Assembly (NCBI GenBank): GCA_027371625.1
Contig: DAHXMQ010000049.1
Coordinates: forward strand, 1-13,766
Direction: 5' to 3'
Length of the DNA: 13,766 nt
From: Candidatus Methanoperedentaceae archaeon
GTDB taxonomy: Archaea > Halobacteriota > Methanosarcinia > Methanosarcinales > Methanoperedenaceae
The position numbers and the translations under genes are program-made. Below, in pieces: positions 6,295 through 13,762 of this stretch; the first letter of the stretch is position 1; every line of letters starts with the position of its first letter. The notes under the pieces were generated by a model that saw only the letters and a program-made list of their open reading frames with translations, was not told the DNA's origin and did no database searches.

Positions 6295-7170
6295 ATGGAT
6301 GAGCTTCATAAAAACCTGAAGATTGCAATAATATTAACAGCACTTGTCTTTATCCTTGAATTCGCAGGCGGGATAATATCAAGCAGCCTCGCACTACTTT
6401 CAGACGCTTTCCATGTATTCATGGATGTGGTGGCGTTGGTTCTCTCCTTCGGCGCCTTGAAGATATCAGCCCGCCCTTCCAACAGGAATGTAACCTTCGG
6501 CTATCACAGGTTTGAGATTTTTGCTGCGATGATTAATGGGCTTACGATTATCGTTATAGCATTTTTCATCTTCTACGAAGCCTATGGGAGGATATTGAAG
6601 CCTCCGACTGTAAATGGCGCTCAGGTACTCGTTATAGCTTCCATAGGATTGGCTGTCAATACATGGGCTGCTTTAAAGCTGCACGGGCATCATGACCTCA
6701 ATATCAAGGGTGTATATCTTCATGTTATCGGCGATGCCCTTGCTTCGGTGGCTGTGATAGCAGGCGCAGTGGTTATTATCTCCACCGGAGAAAGTATTGT
6801 GGACCCGGTACTCAGTATTTTAATCGGCACGATGCTTCTGTACGGGGCATTCAAACTCGTATTTGGCTCTGCTCGCATATTGCTTGAATTCGCGCCAACG
6901 CATGTGGATGCAGATACGCTGGCAAAGGCTTTGGTGGAAATAGAAGGAATCAAAGGCGCACACGACATCCATATCTGGAGCATCTGTTCCAATATCCATG
7001 CCATGAGCGCCCATGTACTTGTCGATAGAATCCATGTCCAGCAGACGGAGGTAATGATAAGTAAGATAAGCAGGATGGTAAAAGACAGGTTCAGGATACT
7101 GCATACCACGTTACAGTTCGAATGCGCCGAATGCGAACCTGTGGAGATAGGACATGAGGATTATCATTAG
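6295..7170 (+). CDS. Cation diffusion facilitator, Zn-type (CzcD/ZitB-like)
   Basis: A 291-residue exporter distinct in subtype from the upstream CDF. It has six predicted helices. Transport sites are His40-x3-Asp44 (SDAFHVFMD) and His143-x3-Asp147 (HVIGDALAS). TFGYHRFEI after helix 2 is the standard Zn-CDF loop motif, and a short loop with KLHGHHD between helices 4 and 5 replaces the long His-rich loop of some relatives. The cytoplasmic domain includes AHDIHIWSI and ends TLQFECAEC, as in CzcD/ZitB proteins. The likely role is export of Zn2+ (perhaps Cd2+ or Co2+) against a proton gradient. The frame is open to a GTG at 6247, but the ATG at 6295 gives the family's usual N terminus and avoids overlap with the divergent gene's promoter. 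The stop overlaps the convergent 144-residue gene by 4 bases. Confidence 0.92.
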   Translation: MDELHKNLKIAIILTALVFILEFAGGIISSSLALLSDAFHVFMDVVALVLSFGALKISARPSNRNVTFGYHRFEIFAAMINGLTIIVIAFFIFYEAYGRILKPPTVNGAQVLVIASIGLAVNTWAALKLHGHHDLNIKGVYLHVIGDALASVAVIAGAVVIISTGESIVDPVLSILIGTMLLYGAFKLVFGSARILLEFAPTHVDADTLAKALVEIEGIKGAHDIHIWSICSNIHAMSAHVLVDRIHVQQTEVMISKISRMVKDRFRILHTTLQFECAECEPVEIGHEDYH

Positions 7171-7601
7171 CTCTTCTTCCCGCTCATGATTTTCCCGAGT
7201 TTGAGCAGGACATTCTCTACTTTAACCTTTAATGATTTTTGTGGTTCGACCGGGTTCAGTGGTGCCTGTGCTACAGGTTTTTCCGGTTCTTCTGGCTTCC
7301 TGACCATTAGTCGTGGTTTTTCACTTTCAAGGAGGTACCAGGATATGACCTCGGTGGAAGCTGCCACTGCGATAATCGCAGACCAGATTAAAAGCAGGAT
7401 GTGAAGGTTTTGTATATATATCCCGCCAAATGAGAACTGCTGCTCTTTAAAAAACCCTATCGTCTGGGCGGGCAGGATAACGACCGAAGCCACAGGAACA
7501 AGTACCAGCACAAGAGATGCAAGTATAGGCGAGATATATACCAGAATCATTAAAATTGCAACGACATATATAAAAAATATCATAGTTGAAACAATATCCA
7601 T
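7167..7601 (-). CDS. Small membrane protein with Pro/Lys/Glu-rich cytoplasmic tail, coupled to a surface protein gene
   Basis: A 144-residue protein I do not recognise. Three hydrophobic segments (about 5-24, 26-46 and 66-86) are followed by a charged proline-rich linker (about 93-121, with EEPEKPV) and an amphipathic Lys-rich helix at the end (about 124-140). The positive tail suggests it faces the cytoplasm. The ATG lies 2 bases after the TAA of the 552-codon surface protein gene. Its strong Shine-Dalgarno (AAAGGAGG) is made by the Lys-Arg-Arg-Lys codons that end that gene, so the two are surely one operon. A role in anchoring, assembly or signalling for the surface protein is inference. 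Confidence 0.75.
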   Translation of the reverse strand: MDIVSTMIFFIYVVAILMILVYISPILASLVLVLVPVASVVILPAQTIGFFKEQQFSFGGIYIQNLHILLLIWSAIIAVAASTEVISWYLLESEKPRLMVRKPEEPEKPVAQAPLNPVEPQKSLKVKVENVLLKLGKIMSGKKS

Positions 7602-7603
7602 GA

Positions 7604-9250
7604 TTATTTCCTCCTTTTAACCGTGGCTAACAGATATGCGATCAGCGTCGCACCTGTAATAATTCCTGCAATTGCGATGAACGATGCAATCATAAACGAT
7701 AGTATCTCATGCTGCCCTGAATTTAAAGCCGATGCTCCTTCTGTTTTTCCATTATTATCAACGCCTTGAGCTTCTGGTTCAACAATATTGGACTGCGCGC
7801 GTCTTACGTCGCCGCGAATATCGCGATATGTTGCGTCTGCTGCAGGAAGTTTTTCTATATTGCCTTTTAAGAAATACGTGATGGTAGCACTTTCACCTGC
7901 ATCAACAAAACCCGACATCGTTGTTATTCCACTCACAACCTGATAACCATCAGGTATGTTATCCGATACCTTCACACTCGCATCCCTGTCACCAGTATTG
8001 CTTACAATAAGTTGAACCTCGGTTTCGCTGTTATTGTTTATTGCTGTTTTGGTCATACTTATATAGGGCATATGCACGGTCATTCTCACTGGTTTTGATG
8101 CTGATGAACCTTCATTCCACTGGGCTGTTGCAGCAGGGAGAGAATATGATCCAGGTCTTTGCGGTGTAACATAATACGACAGGGTTGTGGAATTCTTTGC
8201 ACCGAGTTCTATATCCCAGTCAAGTTGTTTCGCCCCAAGTTCCCCAGGTATTATGTCGTGGACATGTATTGATTTATTATTCAAGCCAGAATTATAAACA
8301 TAGAGTTCCACACTGACGTTTTCATCATCCGTATCACTCGGCACGCGTTTTATTATAGAAATCTCGGGAGTGATGACTACATTCTTACTTACGGTGATTA
8401 CATGGACATTGTTGTAATAGTCCTGCGTTTCGATTGTTGCGGTGATGGTGAGTGTGGAATTGGAAGGCTGCCCGCTTATCTGTGAAAGGAAGGACTGTGT
8501 ACCGTTAAAACCTGTTGCTGTGAAATTATCGGGAAGGATTTCAGCATTCGAGTTGGTTTGAAGAGTTACTCCCAGTATATTCTGGGTACCATCGCTCGCT
8601 ATTTTTACTGTAACAGGGACAGTTTCATCAGGATAATATTCATCCTTATCAGTCAGCACCTGGGCTTGAATGGCAGGAGCCTTATTTGTAAAGAATTCAA
8701 GTTCTATAGAACCCGTTATGTTTATATCCCTGACTACGAACCTGAGATTCCCGTAGTTTTTTGTGCCGTTATTTAAAAAGGTATTTTTTTCAGTCATGCT
8801 GTTGTTTGATACTATCAGGTTCACCGAATCGCTACTAATGGTGTCGATATTGAAAGTATAATTTCCGATGGTGTATGTCTCGCCCCACTTCAACACTGTT
8901 CTGGATAGCGGTCTCCAGATATTTACATTCTCAGGTTTACTAATTGCTATCCACGAATAATCCCCCTTAATTCCAAGCAGGGTTATTCCGATATTGTCGT
9001 ACTGCTTGAAATCGTTTACATAAAGCTCATAGGTTTCTATCGGATTTCCGTTTTTATAAACCGTAATATCTGCTTTGGTATTATCCAATACATCTGGTTT
9101 TATGACATAATCCTCAAAGGATGTGGTTTGGTTGGATCTGATTAACCCCGAGTATTGAGCAGCCCAGACATTATCTGCGCCTGCTGATGCAATTGGGAGA
9201 ATACCGATTATTATGAAACATATTGCAATTTTTATGCTCATTATGCTCAT
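7604..9250 (-). CDS. Membrane-anchored surface protein with DUF11/CARDB-like repeats
   Basis: A 548-residue secreted protein from the ATG at 9250 (552 from a TTG at 9262, the longest reading). Residues below follow the longer form. A signal peptide covers about 8-28 (SIKIAICFIIIGILPIASAG) with likely cleavage near ASAG. Residues about 35-195 form a beta-rich region with WGETYTIGNYTFNI, loosely like S-layer-type domains. Two or three beta-sandwich repeats of DUF11/CARDB style follow: about 205-295, 298-397 (ISIIKRV, YNSGLNN) and 400-492 (ISMTKTA, SNTGDRD). A linker leads to a membrane helix at about 520-546 and a KRRK stop-transfer end. Many Asn-X-Ser/Thr sequons suggest N-glycosylation outside the cell. 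It thus resembles a tethered exoplasmic stalk. Its place beside archaellum genes hints at a cell-envelope role, which is inference. No Shine-Dalgarno is seen. Confidence 0.82.
   Translation of the reverse strand: MSIMSIKIAICFIIIGILPIASAGADNVWAAQYSGLIRSNQTTSFEDYVIKPDVLDNTKADITVYKNGNPIETYELYVNDFKQYDNIGITLLGIKGDYSWIAISKPENVNIWRPLSRTVLKWGETYTIGNYTFNIDTISSDSVNLIVSNNSMTEKNTFLNNGTKNYGNLRFVVRDINITGSIELEFFTNKAPAIQAQVLTDKDEYYPDETVPVTVKIASDGTQNILGVTLQTNSNAEILPDNFTATGFNGTQSFLSQISGQPSNSTLTITATIETQDYYNNVHVITVSKNVVITPEISIIKRVPSDTDDENVSVELYVYNSGLNNKSIHVHDIIPGELGAKQLDWDIELGAKNSTTLSYYVTPQRPGSYSLPAATAQWNEGSSASKPVRMTVHMPYISMTKTAINNNSETEVQLIVSNTGDRDASVKVSDNIPDGYQVVSGITTMSGFVDAGESATITYFLKGNIEKLPAADATYRDIRGDVRRAQSNIVEPEAQGVDNNGKTEGASALNSGQHEILSFMIASFIAIAGIITGATLIAYLLATVKRRK
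7609..7616 (-). promoter_or_regulatory. Ribosome binding site embedded in the upstream coding sequence
   Basis: The minus strand reads AAAAGGAGGAAATAATC before the ATG at 7601. AAGGAGGA is a near-perfect Shine-Dalgarno 7-8 bases upstream of the start and is itself the coding sequence for the C-terminal KRRK of the surface protein. It fixes the start of the 144-residue gene. Confidence 0.8.
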
Positions 9251-9286
9251 AATTGAATTCAAAGTGCTTTAAACTTTTCTTGTAAC

Positions 9287-9301
9287 CAATAATATTATAT
9301 C
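9287..9301. promoter_or_regulatory. AT-rich divergent promoter region
   Basis: The 89-base gap between the surface protein gene and the arlC/D/E gene holds CAATAATATTATATC. Read on the plus strand it offers a TATA element about 45 bases before the ATG at 9340, leaving room for the Shine-Dalgarno. On the minus strand ATATAATATTATTG is about the same distance from the ATG at 9250. A shared element for both genes is plausible but only read by eye. Confidence 0.35.
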
Positions 9302-9326
9302 TCATAATGATAATTATAACGTATTT

Positions 9327-9333
9327 AAAGGAG
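9327..9333 (+). promoter_or_regulatory. Ribosome binding site of the arlC/D/E-like gene
   Basis: AAAGGAG with a 6-base spacer before the ATG at 9340. This decides the start: the frame is open back to an ATG at 9307, which would place this motif inside the gene. Confidence 0.75.
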
Positions 9334-9339
9334 AACCGT

Positions 9340-10419
9340 ATGTTCAAAGGCTTGTCGGGAAAATTTGGATTGGCAGTGCCCGGATCGTCTCTTGCTAAAA
9401 AACTTGAGAGGATAAAAAACACCCCGGTGACGCATGAAACGGGTAGTGCCTTATCCCCGGATGTAATAGAAAAACTCCGGGAGGAGCTTAAAAAAACCCC
9501 CGAAGAGCTGAACAAAAAAATAGAAGAGATGGTCAATTCAAAATCGGAGCAGATAAAAGCCAATGCAGAAGCAGTAAAGAACATTGAGGCACAGGTCAGT
9601 AAGCTGGAACAAACAATAACGTCAGGGAAAAAAGGTACAGACGATTTTAAGGCAAGGCTGGACAAGCTGGATGAGACAGTACTGGAATTATTGTCGCTGT
9701 ATGAAGTCGTGTCCAGTACCGTGAACCCCTTTTTGGATAATATAGAGAGCCCGGTGGCTAAAAAGCTATCTGATATTGAAAAAAAGGTCGAAGAGCTGAG
9801 CCAGAAAAACCCGGAGGTACCGGTAGATCTCACAACGGATTTTGATAATAAATTCAAAGCTCTTGAAAGCAATATGGGAAACTTGAAAAAAATGGTGGAG
9901 TCGATTGTTGTAAATGAAGATGCCCTGGTTGAGAAAGTTTCAGGACAGGTTCTGGAACGCATCAAACCGGTGATGCAGGCGCCAAAGTCTGAAATTTCTT
10001 CAATCCCCGAGACGGCGGAGGCATCTACGCAGCAAACAGAAGAAACACTTGGGTACAGTGAAGATCAGGGCATAAAGCTTGTCACTCTGGATAACAAGCC
10101 TGAAACCTCAGTTATTCTTCTCAACTGGATACAATTCCTGATGGAAAAGGTGGGAAGAAATAACTTAATCGATATACTTGAATACTACATCGAAATCGGC
10201 TGGATAAGCGAAAGCGTAAGTTCAATAATGATAGATTATGCGAACGGGATAGATTATTATGTGGAAAGACCGACATGGAAACTTCTTCCCGAAGACCACA
10301 CGAAATCCCTCATGTTTATAGAACAATTAAGGGGCAGGAAGATAGATAAAAACTTAATTTCAAGGCTTGAGCGGGATATTGACAAGATTATCCGCAGCAG
10401 TGAAGTCCTGGTTAAATGA
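9340..10419 (+). CDS. Archaellum switch/motor protein, ArlC-like plus ArlD/E-like domains
   Basis: A 359-residue cytoplasmic protein. Residues about 40-95 and 140-210 are charged heptad-like segments, predicted coiled coil. Residues 108-132 (LDKLDETVLELLSLYEVVSS then NPF) match the ArlC (FlaC) core. A polar linker (about 212-240) leads to the ArlD/E domain at about 245-306, with SVILLNWIQFLMEKVGR and YYIEIGWISE, the clearest signature of FlaD/FlaE proteins. A 50-residue charged extension follows. In Euryarchaeota these proteins form the cytoplasmic ring that links the archaellum motor (ArlI/ArlH/ArlJ) to chemotaxis through CheF/CheY, so this is a fused C-D/E form. Unlike the common co-directional arl operons, it is convergent to arlI-arlJ and its stop overlaps the small membrane gene by 8 bases. 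It has its own Shine-Dalgarno and probably its own promoter. Confidence 0.85.
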   Translation: MFKGLSGKFGLAVPGSSLAKKLERIKNTPVTHETGSALSPDVIEKLREELKKTPEELNKKIEEMVNSKSEQIKANAEAVKNIEAQVSKLEQTITSGKKGTDDFKARLDKLDETVLELLSLYEVVSSTVNPFLDNIESPVAKKLSDIEKKVEELSQKNPEVPVDLTTDFDNKFKALESNMGNLKKMVESIVVNEDALVEKVSGQVLERIKPVMQAPKSEISSIPETAEASTQQTEETLGYSEDQGIKLVTLDNKPETSVILLNWIQFLMEKVGRNNLIDILEYYIEIGWISESVSSIMIDYANGIDYYVERPTWKLLPEDHTKSLMFIEQLRGRKIDKNLISRLERDIDKIIRSSEVLVK

Positions 10420-10600
10420 TTTTTCTTTTGCCTTTGCCATACGTGTAGAACAGCAGCATAATTAAGAGCGCGCTCGCTGCTATTGTTACCAACGCCATGG
10501 CTTGATGCGAGCTTTTGTATGCGTAAATGGAAATTAGCGTTCCCAAGGACATTGCTACAGGCATTAACATACTGAGTATTGTAAATTCTTTTGATACCAT
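10412..10600 (-). CDS. Small two-helix membrane protein downstream of arlJ
   Basis: A 62-residue protein of unknown family. Two hydrophobic helices (about 8-28 and 34-53) are joined by a short polar turn (KSSHQ), ending in a basic tail (GKGKRKII) that likely faces the cytoplasm. The frame is open to an ATG at 10663, but this would lie inside arlJ and add an implausible Cys-rich stretch. The ATG at 10600, 2 bases after the arlJ stop and preceded by GGGGTG, is chosen. Its placement as the last gene of the arlI-arlJ run suggests an accessory of the archaellum platform. Because it is short and unrecognised, it could still be spurious, although the tight coupling and hydrophobic pattern argue against this. 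Confidence 0.6.
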   Translation of the reverse strand: MVSKEFTILSMLMPVAMSLGTLISIYAYKSSHQAMALVTIAASALLIMLLFYTYGKGKRKII

Positions 10601-10602
10601 GT

Positions 10603-12252
10603 TCACCCCAGCATGTGAAGCATTGCAACAAACGAAATCTCTGCCGCAACAGCAGAAAGCCACACCATGCCCACAAAATGAATATAAGTATTGAAAACAC
10701 TGCCTCCATCCACAGCCCTTAACATGAGCGCAGAAAGCAAAGAATGCCCTACCATCATGCTCATAAGCAACAGTGCAAGCAAATTTATATCAACACTGTT
10801 GCTGCCCAGAGAAAAAATAGAGGTCATTCCAGCAGGCATAGACACGCCTGAAAATGTTTTTGTCAGCATCTCGACAATCCCGAGCGTGAGAAACATGGTG
10901 AGGGCAATCCCGCCTGTCAATCCATATACTTCCCCGACGAGGCTTCTCGCCAGAGTATAACGAAGTTTTCTCAGCGATACGATGCGCATAAAATTGTCCC
11001 CGATTATCTCGCCGATAACTTCTGGTTTCCCTCCCTTGTCGATTCCTTCGGCAAATATACTGGCGAACCGCTCGATGAGGTTACTGCCAGTGCCTGCTGC
11101 AAAATAGTTCCAAGACATATATTTATTGATTCTGGTCTCAAGACGTTTGTATAAATCATTGACCTCGATAGTGAGCGGACCAAAATCATGGTAGGTCAGG
11201 TTGCGGAGCGATTCCCGGATAATACCTCCTCTTGCTCCCGCAGTTGAGCCCAGCGCCCTCACGAACTGAGAAAAATTATCATCTTTTCTTTTTATCAATT
11301 CTTCTTCCCTTCGTGCATAGTACCCGGTTATAGCAAGGGGAGAGAGGGATATTGCGATCAGTATGGTAACCGGGAGTCCTCCTCCCCAGAGCAATAGTAT
11401 GACTGCTATGATTGTGCTTCCAATTACTGAAATCGGAAAAGACATGCGTATAACCTTTTCAGCATCAGTTTCGATGTTAAGTGTGTGCCAGATGTTATCT
11501 TTTGGTGCCTTCGTTTTCATGATATACACAATAACCCCCTCAGCCGCCAGAAATGCCACAATAGAACCCTCTAAGAGAAAATAAAGCGGCATGCCCGTTA
11601 TTATAGGCATTATCAAGGAGATAGATGTAAGGAAGATGAGGGCTGTCATCATTGCAATGAATATCTCTTTTACCATCTGGATTTCGCTGAGGGATTTCTT
11701 ATACATGGTATCGAATTCATTCATCACGACTTTCTGTTCCGTCCATACAAACTGGTCAAAGGGCTCTCCTGCTTCAGCAGAATGCGCCAGTCTATCGAGA
11801 AAATCCGCAAAAATCGCTGATGGTGTTCTTTTTGCAATGAACCTGCAAGCCTGGGCAAGGCTGAGATTCCAGTCGTTCATCAATGAATAAATCTTACCTG
11901 TTTCCGTGGCAAGATAGCCGTATGATTCATGCATGGAAAGATTATGAATAACCTCTTTCCTTGCCATGTTGGATGATGCCAGCACTCCCATATGCGTGAT
12001 ATAATAATGCATGTTCAGGTCTATCTGGCTTTTTTTGACCCCCATCACGGAAAGTGGATAAAAAATTACAAGCCCTATACAGAGCACAGGAACAAGTAAA
12101 AGCACGAACAGGAATATGCCTGACACAAGACTTGGCACAAGAAGAAACATGATGAACGGGAAAAAAATGCCCATACCCGCAACAGGGAGGGCAAACTTCA
12201 TCATGTACTGCTCACGGGTAATGTCCATACATTCGAATGCTTTTTCAAACAT
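10603..12252 (-). CDS. arlJ: Archaellum platform membrane protein ArlJ (FlaJ)
   Basis: A 549-residue polytopic protein of the T2SSF/TadC/FlaJ family. From the chosen start, helices fall at about 19-40 and 43-67, then a cytoplasmic helical domain (about 75-190), helices at about 195-245 and 268-310, a second cytoplasmic domain (about 310-430, with GSTAGARGG), and C-terminal helices near 433-460, 485-503 and 520-545. Two T2SSF-like cytoplasmic domains and this length are typical of ArlJ, the membrane platform that ArlI acts on to assemble and rotate the archaellum. The frame runs open to 12291, which would overlap arlI. The ATG at 12252, preceded by TAGGTG overlapping the arlI stop, gives a 7-base gap and an N terminus normal for the family. 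A paralogous pilus or secretion platform is the main alternative. Confidence 0.88.
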   Translation of the reverse strand: MFEKAFECMDITREQYMMKFALPVAGMGIFFPFIMFLLVPSLVSGIFLFVLLLVPVLCIGLVIFYPLSVMGVKKSQIDLNMHYYITHMGVLASSNMARKEVIHNLSMHESYGYLATETGKIYSLMNDWNLSLAQACRFIAKRTPSAIFADFLDRLAHSAEAGEPFDQFVWTEQKVVMNEFDTMYKKSLSEIQMVKEIFIAMMTALIFLTSISLIMPIITGMPLYFLLEGSIVAFLAAEGVIVYIMKTKAPKDNIWHTLNIETDAEKVIRMSFPISVIGSTIIAVILLLWGGGLPVTILIAISLSPLAITGYYARREEELIKRKDDNFSQFVRALGSTAGARGGIIRESLRNLTYHDFGPLTIEVNDLYKRLETRINKYMSWNYFAAGTGSNLIERFASIFAEGIDKGGKPEVIGEIIGDNFMRIVSLRKLRYTLARSLVGEVYGLTGGIALTMFLTLGIVEMLTKTFSGVSMPAGMTSIFSLGSNSVDINLLALLLMSMMVGHSLLSALMLRAVDGGSVFNTYIHFVGMVWLSAVAAEISFVAMLHMLG

Positions 12253-12259
12253 GGTACAC

Positions 12260-13762
12260 CTATAGTGCAAAAGGGAGTCCGTCAACTCCACTTCTTTCGT
12301 AAGCCCATATTATATCTTTTACTTTATAATAATCAGTTATGTTCTGCTCTACCATTTTTTCAAATACCTTTGCCCTGATCTCAAGCTCTCTGTATATCTT
12401 TTTTTTATCAGCATGCCCAAGTTTTTGAGCCACGAGATTTTCAAGGATATAGCTGTTGTTCAATCCCCTGAAATTATGCTTATCACGGATAGGGTCGTAC
12501 TGGAAAACCGCCCTTGTTACAACGCCCTTTGATTCTTCCAGATACCCTTCTATCTCCTCAACCGCAATGCATCGCCGCAGAAACACACCCTGCCGGTAAA
12601 CTGCCTGCAGGATTATCACCACGTGCAGGTTATCGATGAAAGTAACAGGGACTTTAATGGGGTCGCCTGTAATCCTCTGGATGAGTTTCTTTACAGACGA
12701 GGCATGGAATGTTGCCATGACAGAATTACCAGCCTGCATCGCCTGGAACGCCACCGCCCCCTCTATACCCCTGATCTCGCCTACGATTACGTAAGTAGGG
12801 CGCGAGCGCAGTGCCAGTTTGAGCAGCGAGAACATATCAACCTGCGAATTTTTCGGACCTGTCTCACGGGTAATCATCTGTTGCCACACTGACTGCGGCG
12901 CCACGACCTCGGCTGTGTCCTCAACGCTGTATATTTTGCCCTTTGAATTTATAAAGGGCAGTATGGAATTAAGAGCTGTTGTCTTTCCACTGGCGGTTTC
13001 ACCGCTTACGAATACGTTCATACCGTTTTCAAGACATATCCAGAGGTAAGCCGCTATCTCGGCGCTGATACTGCCCCATTTTATGAGTTGTGTCGCACTT
13101 GTTGGTATGGCATTGAACTTTCTCATGGTAAACGAGCTGCCACGCCTGCTTACTTCACGGCTGTAGATGATGTTGATGCGCGAACCGTCGGGCAATGCGC
13201 CATCCACGATAGGTCTGAAATCACTCACAGGTCTTCCTATACGTTCACTCATCACACGCATCCATTCATCAAGTTCCTCATCTAAGGAAAAATGGAGGTT
13301 TGTCTCCATCATGCCAAAAACTTTATGCACCACAAATATATTTTGCTTGCCTATATTATTAATGTCTTCAAGATAAGGATCGCGGATTATCGGTTCAATT
13401 ATACCGTGACCTACCACGTTCCTGTCGATAAAATACTTGATTTTTTTTAACTGTTCTTCAGTTACTGCAACTTTCTCCTTATCTTTTGAAGCTCCTATTA
13501 CAGTTACTTTTTCAATAAGCCTCTTGAAATGCTCTCTGAGCTTTTCCATGTTATCTGCAACAGGCTCCTGTGGTGTTTTTTTCAGAATTATGCTTAAAAT
13601 TTCTTCATATCTGCTTTTTTCGACCTGCGTCATCTCCGGTTCTATAGAATAATATCTGGCAGGAGTTTCTGGGGTTACGTAAATATGAATAAAAATCGGG
13701 TCGCCTACGGGATATATAACGTTAATGTTTTTTTTATCTATATCTCTTGAGAGCTGCGGCAT
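12260..13762 (-). CDS. arlI: Archaellum motor ATPase ArlI (FlaI), 5' end possibly cut by the window edge
   Basis: A 500-residue secretion-superfamily (GspE/PilT type) ATPase from the ATG at 13762. The N-terminal part has INVIYPVGDPIFIHIYV at 13-29, typical of ArlI. The core holds Walker A GETASGKTT at 254-262, the Asp box SVEDTAE at 279-285, Walker B YVIVGEIRG at 324-332 with catalytic Glu329, and the His box TFHASS at 351-356. FQAMQAGNSVMATF and KKLIQRITGDPIKVPVTFID follow the ArlI rather than the TadA pattern. It powers archaellum assembly and rotation as a hexamer with ArlJ and ArlH. The frame remains open into the edge (codon before the ATG is TTC), and many homologs are somewhat longer, so the true start may lie outside. 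arlJ follows after 7 bases; arlH would be expected just upstream. Confidence 0.9.
   Translation of the reverse strand: MPQLSRDIDKKNINVIYPVGDPIFIHIYVTPETPARYYSIEPEMTQVEKSRYEEILSIILKKTPQEPVADNMEKLREHFKRLIEKVTVIGASKDKEKVAVTEEQLKKIKYFIDRNVVGHGIIEPIIRDPYLEDINNIGKQNIFVVHKVFGMMETNLHFSLDEELDEWMRVMSERIGRPVSDFRPIVDGALPDGSRINIIYSREVSRRGSSFTMRKFNAIPTSATQLIKWGSISAEIAAYLWICLENGMNVFVSGETASGKTTALNSILPFINSKGKIYSVEDTAEVVAPQSVWQQMITRETGPKNSQVDMFSLLKLALRSRPTYVIVGEIRGIEGAVAFQAMQAGNSVMATFHASSVKKLIQRITGDPIKVPVTFIDNLHVVIILQAVYRQGVFLRRCIAVEEIEGYLEESKGVVTRAVFQYDPIRDKHNFRGLNNSYILENLVAQKLGHADKKKIYRELEIRAKVFEKMVEQNITDYYKVKDIIWAYERSGVDGLPFAL

Noticed and set aside
6239..6343. N-terminal extension of the DUF1805 protein to the ATG at 6343
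   Set aside because: It is unlike the family, overlaps the divergent transporter start, and the ATG at 6238 gives the standard length.
9171..9965. A 264-codon open frame on the minus strand opposite the arlC/D/E-like gene
   Set aside because: It is Ser/Phe-rich low-complexity antisense of a coiled-coil gene, crosses the promoter region and overlaps the surface protein start. The plus-strand gene has clear family motifs and a Shine-Dalgarno.
12253..12291. N-terminal extension of ArlJ to a start at 12291
   Set aside because: It would overlap arlI, and the ATG at 12252 has a suitable ribosome site next to the arlI stop.
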